This document shows, one piece after another, positions 47,210 to 55,425 of a DNA stretch of 64,000 nucleotides. Positions within the stretch are counted from its first letter, which is position 1, and the number at the start of each line of letters is the position of its first letter. Origin of the DNA: Salsuginibacillus kocurii DSM 18087 (GTDB lineage Bacteria > Bacillota > Bacilli > Bacillales > Marinococcaceae); the NCBI RefSeq assembly GCF_000377705.1, contig NZ_KB898625.1:310001-374000 (forward strand). The letters are read 5' to 3'. Below the pieces are notes generated by a model. The model was given only the letters and a program-made list of their open reading frames with translations, was not told the DNA's origin and searched no databases. The position numbers and the translations under genes are program-made.

Positions 47210-47515
47210 TTATACCGCACTTTTTTCTGTAGAGTCGTTCGTCCCAAGCTTCCCACGGAAAGCTTGGGAAAGAATACTTTGCTTAGTACCTTTGATATTT
47301 TTTTGTAGGGATATTAACTCTCTTATTTGACTTTCACTAATAAAGTAATTATCTAATAGTGAAGAGATTGTCTTTATATCTTCTTCAGGTGGCAATGGCG
47401 CGGGCAATGCAGTAAGTTTTTTTAAATTAATATTTGCTCGGCCAACCTGCTGTGTAACTATAGTCATTAACAAGTTTCTCCTATTTGACTGTTTATCTAA
47501 TAACAAATATCCCAC
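47210..47515 (-). pseudogene. C-terminal fragment of type I restriction specificity subunit HsdS
   Basis: About 100 codons match the last part of one HsdS target-recognition unit: GRANINLKKLTALPAPLPP followed by the conserved helix QKNIKGTKQSILSQAFRGKL. Intact HsdS proteins are about 400 residues with two recognition domains. No hsdM or hsdR is present in the window, so this is a relic of a type I system. Confidence 0.82.
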
Positions 47516-47559
47516 TTCGTTGAAAGAAAATCGAAGTTATGCTTCGCTAAGCTACCTAA

Positions 47560-48363
47560 TCACAAAAAGTTATAATATGCATGGTTTTGGGTAATAAAAG
47601 ATTGTATGTAATTGTAGAAATCAATCTCTGATAATTCATTTGAATTATTCCATTCAAAATACCTTATACTCTTGAGAAAGTTTAAAAAGCGATCATCATT
47701 TAAAAACTCCATTAATAACTCAATTTTCTTCTTTTCTCGATTACTCGGGTTGAGTGGATTTGTTATAATCGTCCTCATCATTCCTAAAACTAAATCAGTT
47801 ATTTCGAGACCTGGTTCCGTTCCTTTAGAGGCGTAGGTACTCTCGGAAACCTTAAAGCGTTCACCTCTATATAATGATTGCATGTTGAGTTGATTTTTCA
47901 TCTTTGAACTTAATTTTAATTTTCTATACTCTGTAGCATCTTCAACAATTATACTGCCATTGGCAAAAGCGTCTTTACCACGCTTTCGCAACAGTCCATA
48001 AACAATCCTTTCGGGGAATTTAGTGTATATTGTCTGTTCTGACAAATCTGTATGAACATTGGAAAAGGGATGACTGTTTTCTTTAATTATAGATTGATCA
48101 TAGCTAATAACGTTCATTGTCAAAACAGGTGAATACTTCATAGCCCTATAGATTAAATGCTTAATTCTGTCACTAGTAGCATGGTGTCCGCCAAAATTGG
48201 TCCAGTGTATTTCATTTTCTCGAATAATCAAACTTAATTCATCGAAGAAGTCAGGCTGTTTATAAACGTGTGCAGGCATAGCCATGCCGCCCATAAGGTG
48301 CGGTTTATCATTGTTTTTTCCACTTTCATCAAAAAACACATTGACGTCCATATAACTTGTCAT
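47560..48363 (-). CDS. DUF3800-domain protein
   Basis: The chosen ATG lies 6 bases after AAAGGGG and gives 267 residues. The N-terminus DVNVFFDESGKNNDKPHLMG carries the DES(G) signature of DUF3800, whose fold is RNase-H-like, and acidic residues in IIVEDATEYRKLK and GLEITDLVLGMM fit the other active-site positions. Family members often sit in defence islands and mobile elements; the biochemical role is unproven. It is the last intact gene of the island. Confidence 0.72.
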   Translation of the reverse strand: MTSYMDVNVFFDESGKNNDKPHLMGGMAMPAHVYKQPDFFDELSLIIRENEIHWTNFGGHHATSDRIKHLIYRAMKYSPVLTMNVISYDQSIIKENSHPFSNVHTDLSEQTIYTKFPERIVYGLLRKRGKDAFANGSIIVEDATEYRKLKLSSKMKNQLNMQSLYRGERFKVSESTYASKGTEPGLEITDLVLGMMRTIITNPLNPSNREKKKIELLMEFLNDDRFLNFLKSIRYFEWNNSNELSEIDFYNYIQSFITQNHAYYNFL

Positions 48364-48465
48364 CAATATCCCCTTTACAAATATTAATTTTTATACGATA
48401 ATAAGGTTACAATAAAAAAGAGTTTCACTCACCGCACATGCGCGTGCGTGATACTCGTGTACGTT

Positions 48466-48510
48466 GGCAGGAACTCTTCGCACAGGCGTAAGCGTTCCTG
48501 CCTTTACTTT
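48466..48510 (+). terminator. Terminator-like hairpin
   Basis: GGCAGGAAC pairs with GTTCCTGCC and is followed by TTTACTTTT on the plus strand. No plus-strand gene lies directly upstream, so it may be a relic. Confidence 0.55.
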
Positions 48511-48872
48511 TATCTATAGAGAAAATTAGCTCAATTGGAAATATCCCTTCACAGTTTTCGAAAGCTATTCTCCCTCGTGGACACTTTCGGTCATACATTT
48601 ACAACTGGTACACCACCAATACCCATGATCGTTTACTGATAAGAATAGTAAGTAATGGATACTTCTGTTCTCTGTAAAGTGACAGGATTTCCGTATTTAG
48701 TTAATTATTTATGACGATAAAACTAACCAATATAACTTGCTGTCTAGTTCTATGTTATCATTCAATATAGGCTTCTTCATATAGTTATAAGTAATATACT
48801 TTTTCCAATCTAATATTGTTTTAAATATTACCACTCACAAATAGAGTTATGGATAGGTATATTAATGATTCT
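48511..48872. other. AT-rich spacer, no gene seen
   Basis: Between the DUF3800 gene and the right-hand broken resolvase. No coding frame or repeat was recognised. Confidence 0.4.
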
Positions 48873-49350
48873 TTAAATTCTTTTTAATACTATAGATAGT
48901 ATTTCTTGAGATTGCAACTTCCCTTGCGCTTTTGCAATTTCAATACTTTCACGCTGTGCAGCTCTGATGCGTTCTCGTTCTTCATCCACCATCCAGGAAC
49001 AAAGTAAGTACGATATCAGACACCAGCTGCCCTACGCCTTCCAGATCTTTGTACCTTCTTGTATTAAGAATCGGCATGTTTAATACAACGATATCATTTT
49101 CTTCTTCCATTAAAGACTTCCATTCATTTCTAATGTCTTCTTTGTTGCGTCCAAATCGACTGAGATCATGAACGACCAGGACCTCCCCGAAACACGATTT
49201 AGACCGCATCTCATGATAAATTGGTCGATTTAAGTCTTTTCCGGATTACTTTTCTTGATAAATTCTTTCGCAACCAAACTCTTCTAGCTCCTTTATCTGA
49301 CTATACAAATTTTGATCTTTGGAACTGACTCTTGCATACCCAAAAATCAT
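48873..49350 (-). pseudogene. Broken serine resolvase, right flank of the defence island
   Basis: It starts [20 protein letters not shown] with the catalytic Ser intact. It meets a TAA near 49244 (after RIYQEK) and continues in frame with VLVVHDLSRFGRNKEDIRNE. A frameshift near 48990 leads to DEERERIRAAQRESIEIAKA and the end. Two lesions make it inactive. It points away from the left-hand resolvase remnant, so the pair brackets 44.2-48.9 kb. Confidence 0.87.
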
Positions 49351-49395
49351 CTTCCTTCCTCCTTCCTATTGAACAAGTCTGTTTGAACACATGAA

Positions 49396-49438
49396 CACCC
49401 TGATTTTACTGGATTCTCATTTGTTTATACAGGGTGTA
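49396..49438. repeat. Inverted repeat upstream of the resolvase remnant
   Basis: ACACCCTG and CAGGGTGT face each other across 27 bases, about 46 bp upstream of the resolvase start. Position and form fit a resolvase res subsite or an element end, but no further subsites were identified. Confidence 0.45.
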
Positions 49439-49821
49439 CTTAGTTTAGTCACAAACAACATTATAGCTAACTCAAAGTATATTGCACGCAAAACTCACAA
49501 TAGAGGTGATTAGGTATTCCTTTTCATAGGGGCAAGCTACAATTAACAGCAGTTTACATAGAAGGACATCCTTACTGCAAAAATAAAAGGCGCCAAAAGA
49601 GAACTGCTAACAGCTTCCCACTTTATTTTTGGTTCCCCAAATAGATTCTCGTAACAGCATCTCTTCCGTGCCCCTAGCGTCGTGCCACCTCTGAGCGTGC
49701 TTCTTTCTCATTCCATCCTTGATTCAATAATCTATGAAAGTTCCAACGAGCATAAGCGTGTCGAAGACGTTACATTGTTAGGCTTTTTCTTTCTTGTCCT
49801 GCTTCTCCCAATACAGCTAAA
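49439..49821. other. Intergenic region without recognised gene
   Basis: Between the resolvase remnant and the DUF3006 gene. The base composition rises toward the host level on the right, so this is probably the right border of the island. No gene with a ribosome binding site was found. Confidence 0.4.
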
Positions 49822-49998
49822 TCATTCCTTGATGCTTTGCACTTTATCTTCTTCAAGCTCCAGCCAGAGCCAATCGCCTTCTTTGGCTCCGGCCGGCAGC
49901 TTCTCTTTTTCTACTACAAATTCATGTTGGAGTTCTTCTACTAAAATGACGGCATAGCGGCCATCTTCAATTCGGTCAATGACTCCTCTTACTTCCAT
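49822..49998 (-). CDS. DUF3006 small protein
   Basis: A 58-residue protein MEVRGVIDRIEDGRYAVILV, ending LWLELEEDKVQSIKE, with the GDW turn typical of DUF3006. GGAGGG precedes the ATG by 5 bases. It lies 9 bp after the stop codon of the helix-hairpin-helix fragment. DUF3006 genes commonly follow ComEC-like metallo-beta-lactamase genes in Firmicutes. It is probably intact although its partner gene is destroyed. Confidence 0.82.
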   Translation of the reverse strand: MEVRGVIDRIEDGRYAVILVEELQHEFVVEKEKLPAGAKEGDWLWLELEEDKVQSIKE

Positions 49999-50007
49999 TC
50001 TTCCCTC

Positions 50008-50330
50008 CTATTCCACGCAGGCCAGTCCTTCTTCTTCAATGTCGGCTACTCTGGCGTCTGCGATGCCGTCAATCCGGTCAAGTTCATCAAAGGATTGAAA
50101 CGGGCGCAGTGCTACCACTTCTTCCGCTCGTTCCTGACCGAGTGGGTGATTTCCTGGAGTTCATCGACAGAAGCTTCATTAATATTAATACATCCTGCTT
50201 CTTCGCCCGTTTCTTCTTCACTCTCTTCAATCACTTCTTCTTCGTCCGCAGCCGGAACTTCCGTGGGATCGCGCTCCGCTTCTCTACCTGCCGTCTCTGG
50301 TGAATACGTGCCGTCTTCTGCTGTTAAAAA
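50008..50330 (-). pseudogene. 3' part of a split metallo-beta-lactamase/helix-hairpin-helix gene
   Basis: The minus strand encodes a linker (LTAEDGTYSPETAG, then a Glu-rich tract) and a ComEA-type helix-hairpin-helix domain (CININEASVDELQEI, then ERAEEVVALRPFQSFDELDR and ADIEEEGLACVE). A frameshift sits near 50144 (after ITHSV). The N-terminal metallo-hydrolase half is at 56436-57332, 6 kb away, with foreign DNA in between. About 30 residues that should join the halves are missing. Confidence 0.85.
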
Positions 50331-52222
50331 GAAATGGGATATACATACGCTTCCAATCATTCGTCATAAATTTCAATCAAAAGTTAGTAAAATGGGCTCC
50401 AAACAATATAAAAAGGTTAAAAACGCACTGAATAAAGCTTCCACGATTATCATTAGCTGTGATCCTGGAAGAGAGGGAGCAGCAATAGGCTATTCCATTG
50501 TTGAATTTACAGGCAACGGAAGGAAACCAATCCAATACTTATGGACACAATCCCTCGCATCTAATGCTGTCAAAGAAGCTGCAAAAAACCTACGCTCTTA
50601 AGCTGATACCTACCCGCTGTATCAAGCAGCTCATGCCCGCACGGTAAGTGATTGGATCATTGGTATCAACCTCACGAGAGCATATAGCTTATTGATTCAG
50701 CACCATTCAACTGATCACCAGGGTGTATTCTCCGTGGGTCGAGTACAAACGCCGCTCCTATCATTACTTTGCCACCTTGAATCTGAAATCAAATCATTTG
50801 AAAAACAACCATATTGGGAATGCCGGGCTACGTTTCAATATGGTAACGAACACATAGAAGTAAAATGGACAAATGGAGAAACTCATAGAATTTACGAGCA
50901 ACATAAAGCAGAGAATTTAGCGACATATGTACAAGGGCGAACCGCTGTGATAGAAGATCGATCCACCACACATAAAGCGTATCAACCACCGATGTTTTTT
51001 CATTTATCAAGTTTGTTGGCAGCTGCTAATGAGCGTCTTGGTATGCAGACGAAGCAAACAGAGGCGGCATTGCAGTCCTTGTATGAGGCAGGTTACGTTA
51101 GTTATCCACGCACAGACAGCCGGCATGTGAAACCGGCAGAAGCGGACACTTTTCCAGAGGTTCTAGCCCTGCTTCAAAACCTCCCGGATTACGCTCCTTT
51201 AGTGAAAAAGGCAACCGATACACCTGAAAAGCGTTATGTTGACCCTAATAAAGTGACAGACCACTATGCCCTGATACCAACAGAACAAGTACCGGACCTG
51301 GAACATCTAAAAAAAGATGAAGCAAACGTATATGATTTAATTGCTCGCTCGCTTATTGCTGCTCATTATCCAGCTCAAGAAGTAGAATATGAAAAGGTCA
51401 TAAGTGTGATCGATGGCCGCTTTCGGTTTCTCACTGAAGGAAAACGAGAACATGTAGCTGACTGGCGCTATGTTATTCCGGCAAAGAACGAGAGGATGTG
51501 GTCATCCCATTTCTATCAAAAGAAAACGGAACAGTGATGGGTTCGGCGGTTGATGAAAAAGAAACAAAGCCTCCTCAACGTTACACACAAGGGTCTATCC
51601 GTTGGTTAATGGAAAAACATTGTCTAGGTACCGAAGCAACACGATCCAGTATTATCGAAACGCTTGAAGATAGAGGGTACATTATGACTCACAAAAACCA
51701 AGTGATAGCCACAACTAAAGGTGAATTACTGGTTTATGCGATTGGGCAGGATTCTGTCTTAACAGATGTTCAAACCACGCAGAAGTGGGAGGAATACTTA
51801 ACAAAAGTTGGTTCGGGCGAACGTCAGGCTACCCCTTTTATTGAGCAAACGAAAAAGCTGACGAGACAGCTAGTTACGATAGCAACAGCTGATTCATCCA
51901 ATTGGGATATAAAGAGATTTGAAAAGGCACAGGAAGAAGCTGAAGCAGTGGGCAATTGTCCACTTTATGGTGGGACATTAAAAGATATAAAAGCCAACCA
52001 TCAACATTTATTGGATGTAGCGGCTTTAATGAGGGATGTAAATTTACGTTGCCACGATATGTTGCTGGTAAGAAGCTGACAGACAAACAAGTTGAAACGC
52101 TTTTAACTAAGGGGAAGACAGGAAAAATTAAAGGATTCAAAGGGAAGAATGGTTCATTTGAAGCGCGTCTTTGCCATATAAGAGTGGTCATATTGAATTT
52201 GTTTAAGAAGAAGGAGAATTAA
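50331..52222 (+). pseudogene. topB: Decayed DNA topoisomerase III gene
   Basis: Type IA topoisomerase of the TopB kind, as carried by conjugative elements. The N-terminal 100 or so residues are missing. Visible parts are SCDPGREGAAIGYSI (metal-binding TOPRIM motif), VFSVGRVQTPLLSLLCHLE, YEAGYVSYPRTDSRHVKP (active-site Tyr in SYPRTDS), and KHCLGTEATRSSIIETLEDR. Lesions are an in-frame TAA at 50599-50601, a frameshift near 51500, another near 51980, and Cys to Tyr in the zinc-ribbon CPLYGG. The gene is inactive. It starts exactly where the split metallo-beta-lactamase gene is cut. Confidence 0.9.
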
Positions 52223-52337
52223 ATAATCAATTGATAACTGCAATATTTGATGTATAAACATAAACCAGCACTAAAAAAATCCTTATTATTTTTTTATCGC
52301 CTCTCATAATCGTTTGATAGCTTATATAAAGCTGATT

Positions 52338-52476
52338 GTGATCAACCTTTTTTAAAAAACTAAACGATGATTTGTTTAGGAAGAATCCATTTTGATCAAT
52401 CTTTATTCAAAATGGATTTCTTTTTATTTCTCTAAAGATGTTGTTTATAGTGTGATTTTGATCAAACTTTATTCAA
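52338..52476. repeat. Three spaced (T)TGATCAA repeats
   Basis: GATCAAcCTTTTTT (52340), GATCAAtCTTTATTCAAA (52394) and GATCAAaCTTTATTCAAA (52460) recur at 54 and 66 base spacing. The second lies in a terminator-like hairpin, AATCCATTTTGA/TCAAAATGGATT (52384-52418) followed by TTTCTTTTTATTT. They may be operator sites for the peptide cluster downstream or leftover element sequence. The rest of 52223-52796 is very AT-rich with no gene. Confidence 0.55.
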
Positions 52477-52796
52477 AGCTTCAGCTAAAATATATTCCAC
52501 TAGAATAAGGCCACTTATCCATAAATTTGATAAAAGTTTAACGTACTCTACTCATAGTCCATAAAGGACTATATTTATACCATATGAGCTCACCTTATTA
52601 CTAAAGAATATAAGTGTATACATAAAATATTTGTAAAATTAAAAACAAAGTGGATAAATTGATTTAATTTACAATATTTAACTCTAATATTCTTTATTCT
52701 AGTTTAATGTCAATTGCTATCACATATTATATTAATTTATTGTTAGTTAATAAGTAATAATATTGAAATTATGGAATTTTTGAAAGGGGGTGTATA

Positions 52797-52883
52797 ATGA
52801 TGGAACTTAAAGTTAAAATCAAGCGCTTGGAAGAAAAACCAAATGTAGGATACTCAGCTGTTGCTAGCACTTTATGTGGTTAG
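52797..52883 (+). CDS. Candidate RiPP precursor peptide, 28 residues
   Basis: ATGATG behind GAAAGGGGG opens a 28-codon frame: MMELKVKIKRLEEKPNVGYS followed by AVASTLCG and stop. A charged leader-like half and a small neutral half ending in Cys-Gly are typical of a ribosomal peptide to be modified. A hairpin follows, then a gene for a PqqD-like/heme-oxygenase-like enzyme, an exporter and an oxidoreductase. I recognise no known precursor family. If the second ATG is used the peptide is 27 residues. Confidence 0.75.
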   Translation: MMELKVKIKRLEEKPNVGYSAVASTLCG

Positions 52884-52906
52884 TATTAGAGCTAGAGTAG
52901 TCATCA

Positions 52907-52940
52907 GAGGAAGAGGGCATCTGCCCTCTTCTCCCATTTT
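52907..52940 (+). terminator. Hairpin between RiPP precursor and enzyme gene
   Basis: GAAGAGGGC pairs with GCCCTCTTC around ATCT, followed by TCCCATTTT. The weak T-run suggests partial termination or mRNA stabilisation, which would favour the precursor over the enzymes. Confidence 0.75.
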
Positions 52941-53000
52941 CGGAAAAAGCACCATCAGATATCTTTTAATTTGATTTCAATGAATGAAAGGAGAAGAGAA

Positions 53001-54020
53001 ATGAATACAATTGTAGAAAAAAATTTAGAGTTCCCTCGTTTACGACACTGCACCTTCTTGGAAGGACAGAAAGAAGACCCTATGTATATGGTAGTTGGTA
53101 AAGATTTTTTCGAATTAGAAAATACTGTTGGTGATAGAGATAAGTTTTTAGAAGTAAAGAGGTATTTTGATGGAAGGCACTCTATTGATCAAATTTCAAA
53201 AATTACTGGTGTTGCAAAAGACCATCTGACAGATATTATATCTGAGTTCAATGATTTGGGATTGATGAGAACAGAGAACGAAGAAGAGAAAAATTTTATA
53301 AAAAAAGATGATTTTATCAAGCAAATAGAAGATAGTTGTGAAATGTGGGCGAGTCAAATTGGCTATCATCAACTATTTGCTGGACTTGAAAGAAAAGAAC
53401 TTAGAAAAGAAGTATTCCAAGGTTTTTTATTAGAAGTTTATCATTACGTTAAAGGAGCGAGAAAGCATATTGCAGTTGCTTTAGCTAACTGTTCAACTGA
53501 TAGAGAACAAGAGTTACTTACAGAATTTTTTGTTGATGAATACGACCATGGTAAGCTATTGATAGAGGCTGTGGAAAAGACAGGAATTCCAAAAGATCAA
53601 ACAATTAATGCACACCCTATAATTGGAACAATGTCCTTAATTAATATGCTATCTGAGATTGGTAGGCAAAGCACTTTTGCATATATTGCTTGTACTTCTC
53701 TTTTCGAAGCAAGAGCAGAAGACTTTGAAGCTTCTAAAGCATCTTTCGAACGTCTGGCAGAATATAGTGGATTTGATAAAACAGTTGTAGATCCTGTAAT
53801 AGAACATATGAGAGGAGACATTGAAGCAGATCATAATAGTTTGTTGGAAGAAGTGCTAGAGGGTATAGATTATATTAGCGCTGAAGAAGCTCATTTTACA
53901 GTCAACTGTTTACATGATTTAAAGCATTCATTTGACCAATTTCACGACCAAATTATTGAATATTATTCAGATGTTTCTAATTATATACCAAGATTAAAAG
54001 TCGATTACTTCTCTCTATAA
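53001..54020 (+). CDS. PqqD-like/heme-oxygenase-like diiron enzyme (peptide-modifying candidate)
   Basis: The chosen ATG (MNTIVEKNLEFPRLRHCTFL) lies 8 bases after AAAGGAG and gives 339 residues. The first 90 form a small winged-helix-like region (ELENTVGDRDKFLEVKRYFD, then DHLTDIISEFNDLGLM) that resembles PqqD-type RiPP recognition elements. The rest is the TenA/PqqC-like helical fold of heme-oxygenase-like oxidases. Candidate metal ligands are in LLEVYHYV, FVDEYDHGKLL, SLFEARAEDF and GDIEADHNSL. Such enzymes cut C-C bonds or hydroxylate with O2. It is expected to modify the 28-residue peptide encoded just upstream. Confidence 0.75.
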   Translation: MNTIVEKNLEFPRLRHCTFLEGQKEDPMYMVVGKDFFELENTVGDRDKFLEVKRYFDGRHSIDQISKITGVAKDHLTDIISEFNDLGLMRTENEEEKNFIKKDDFIKQIEDSCEMWASQIGYHQLFAGLERKELRKEVFQGFLLEVYHYVKGARKHIAVALANCSTDREQELLTEFFVDEYDHGKLLIEAVEKTGIPKDQTINAHPIIGTMSLINMLSEIGRQSTFAYIACTSLFEARAEDFEASKASFERLAEYSGFDKTVVDPVIEHMRGDIEADHNSLLEEVLEGIDYISAEEAHFTVNCLHDLKHSFDQFHDQIIEYYSDVSNYIPRLKVDYFSL

Positions 54021-54025
54021 TAAAT

Positions 54026-54104
54026 GAGAGCTGCCTTAAAGATGCCATTTGCTCCCCATAAAACAAACACAAACGTATTAATAAAAAAGCTAAGGGCAGC
54101 TCTC
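54026..54104 (+). promoter_or_regulatory. Long-range hairpin covering the MFS gene ribosome binding site
   Basis: GAGAGCTGCCTTA (54026-54038) pairs with TAAGGGCAGCTCTC (54091-54104), with one bulge and a loop of 52 bases. The right arm holds AGGG, the likely ribosome binding site, and ends two bases before the ATG at 54107. There is no T-run, so translational control or mRNA processing is more likely than termination. Confidence 0.65.
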
Positions 54105-54106
54105 CA

Positions 54107-55399
54107 ATGGTGGTTCTTATGTACAAACAATATAATAAAATTTTGAACTCTTCAATCTTAAATAATAAACCTTTTTTAAAGCTTTGGGGAGGTCAAAGTG
54201 TAAGTTATATGGGAGATCAGATTTATTTGTTAGCCTTACCATTATTAGTTTATGAAATCACAGGATCTGGAAGCCAAATGGCGATTGTTTTTGGTTTTGA
54301 AATGATCCCTTTTTTATTATTTAGTTTAATTGGTGGGGTATTAACAGATAAATGGAACAAGAAAATAACACTGATTTTAGGGAATATTTTAGCCATTCTA
54401 CCTCTTATGATTATTTATATGTTAAGCGCCCAAGGGGTAATTGAAGTATGGCATATATATATTATGAGTTTTATTTTATCTAGTATAGTTGCAATGACTT
54501 TACCTGCTTTTGAAGCATCTATTCCTTCTCTTGTAGATAAAAAAGATTTAATAGGGGCTAACTCGTTAACTGAGCTGACCTTATCCCTTACTAGGATACT
54601 TGGACCAGCTATAGGTGGTGGATTGATAGCTTGGATAGGGGCAACACAAGCAATTTTAATAAATGCTGCTACTTACCTAATTGCTTCATTGTTGATTTCC
54701 ACTATTGTAATTTATCAAGTTACTAATATTTCATTCAATTCCAAAATCAAAGACTCTCTATACGCATTTTGGGAAGGGCTATTGTATGTTCCGAAGCACA
54801 AAATCTTGAAGTGGGGTGTCTTTTTAAGTACTTCATCCAACATCATACTTGGAGCATACACTTCACTACTGATTTATTATATGACAAATGAATTAAATTT
54901 CACCCCTGATGTTATTGGTATAGTATTTACAGTTTCAAGCATTGCCTCTATTATTGCTGCTGCGATATTAGCAATGATTATAAAAAGCAATGAAAAAAGT
55001 GGATTAGTTATGTTGGTTAGCTTGGTTTGTCAAGGTATGGGTGTTCTTTTTGTAGGGCTTTCATTCAACTTAATAACTCTACTGATAGCTCAAGCTATTT
55101 ATGTTTCTTCAGTAACTTTATACACAATCAATTGGAGATCTCTGAGACAAACGGTAACACCTGATAATATGTTAGGAAGAGTTTCTGGGGTGTGTAGAGG
55201 AATAGCATTTGGTGGAGCAAGTTTAGGTGGATTTTTAGGCGGAATTTTCTTAAGTATGATTACTGTATCAACTCTACTTATGATAAGTGGTGTAATTGTG
55301 ATTTCAATAGCTTTAATTTCAATAATAAAGGCAAATGATTTTAAAAATATCAATATTAGCGAAGAAAATAAGGCACAATTGGAAAAGCAATCAGTTTAA
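54107..55399 (+). CDS. MFS transporter (probable peptide exporter)
   Basis: A 430-residue membrane protein with about 12 helices. It has the MFS motif-A-like loop GGVLTDKWNKKITLILGN between helices 2 and 3, and starts near PFLKLWGGQSVSYMGDQIYL, typical of the DHA3/MefA-type exporters. The ATG at 54107 has AGGG inside a hairpin; an alternative ATG is at 54119. By position it should export the modified peptide or give self-protection. It is an AT-rich gene. Confidence 0.85.
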   Translation: MVVLMYKQYNKILNSSILNNKPFLKLWGGQSVSYMGDQIYLLALPLLVYEITGSGSQMAIVFGFEMIPFLLFSLIGGVLTDKWNKKITLILGNILAILPLMIIYMLSAQGVIEVWHIYIMSFILSSIVAMTLPAFEASIPSLVDKKDLIGANSLTELTLSLTRILGPAIGGGLIAWIGATQAILINAATYLIASLLISTIVIYQVTNISFNSKIKDSLYAFWEGLLYVPKHKILKWGVFLSTSSNIILGAYTSLLIYYMTNELNFTPDVIGIVFTVSSIASIIAAAILAMIIKSNEKSGLVMLVSLVCQGMGVLFVGLSFNLITLLIAQAIYVSSVTLYTINWRSLRQTVTPDNMLGRVSGVCRGIAFGGASLGGFLGGIFLSMITVSTLLMISGVIVISIALISIIKANDFKNINISEENKAQLEKQSV

Positions 55400-55425
55400 G
55401 TAAAAGACTTTAATTAAAGAAGGGG

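Noticed and set aside
48421-48510. Short palindromic DNA that could suggest a CRISPR-like or attachment site
   Set aside because: Only one hairpin is present, with no spaced direct repeats. It is listed as a terminator-like hairpin.
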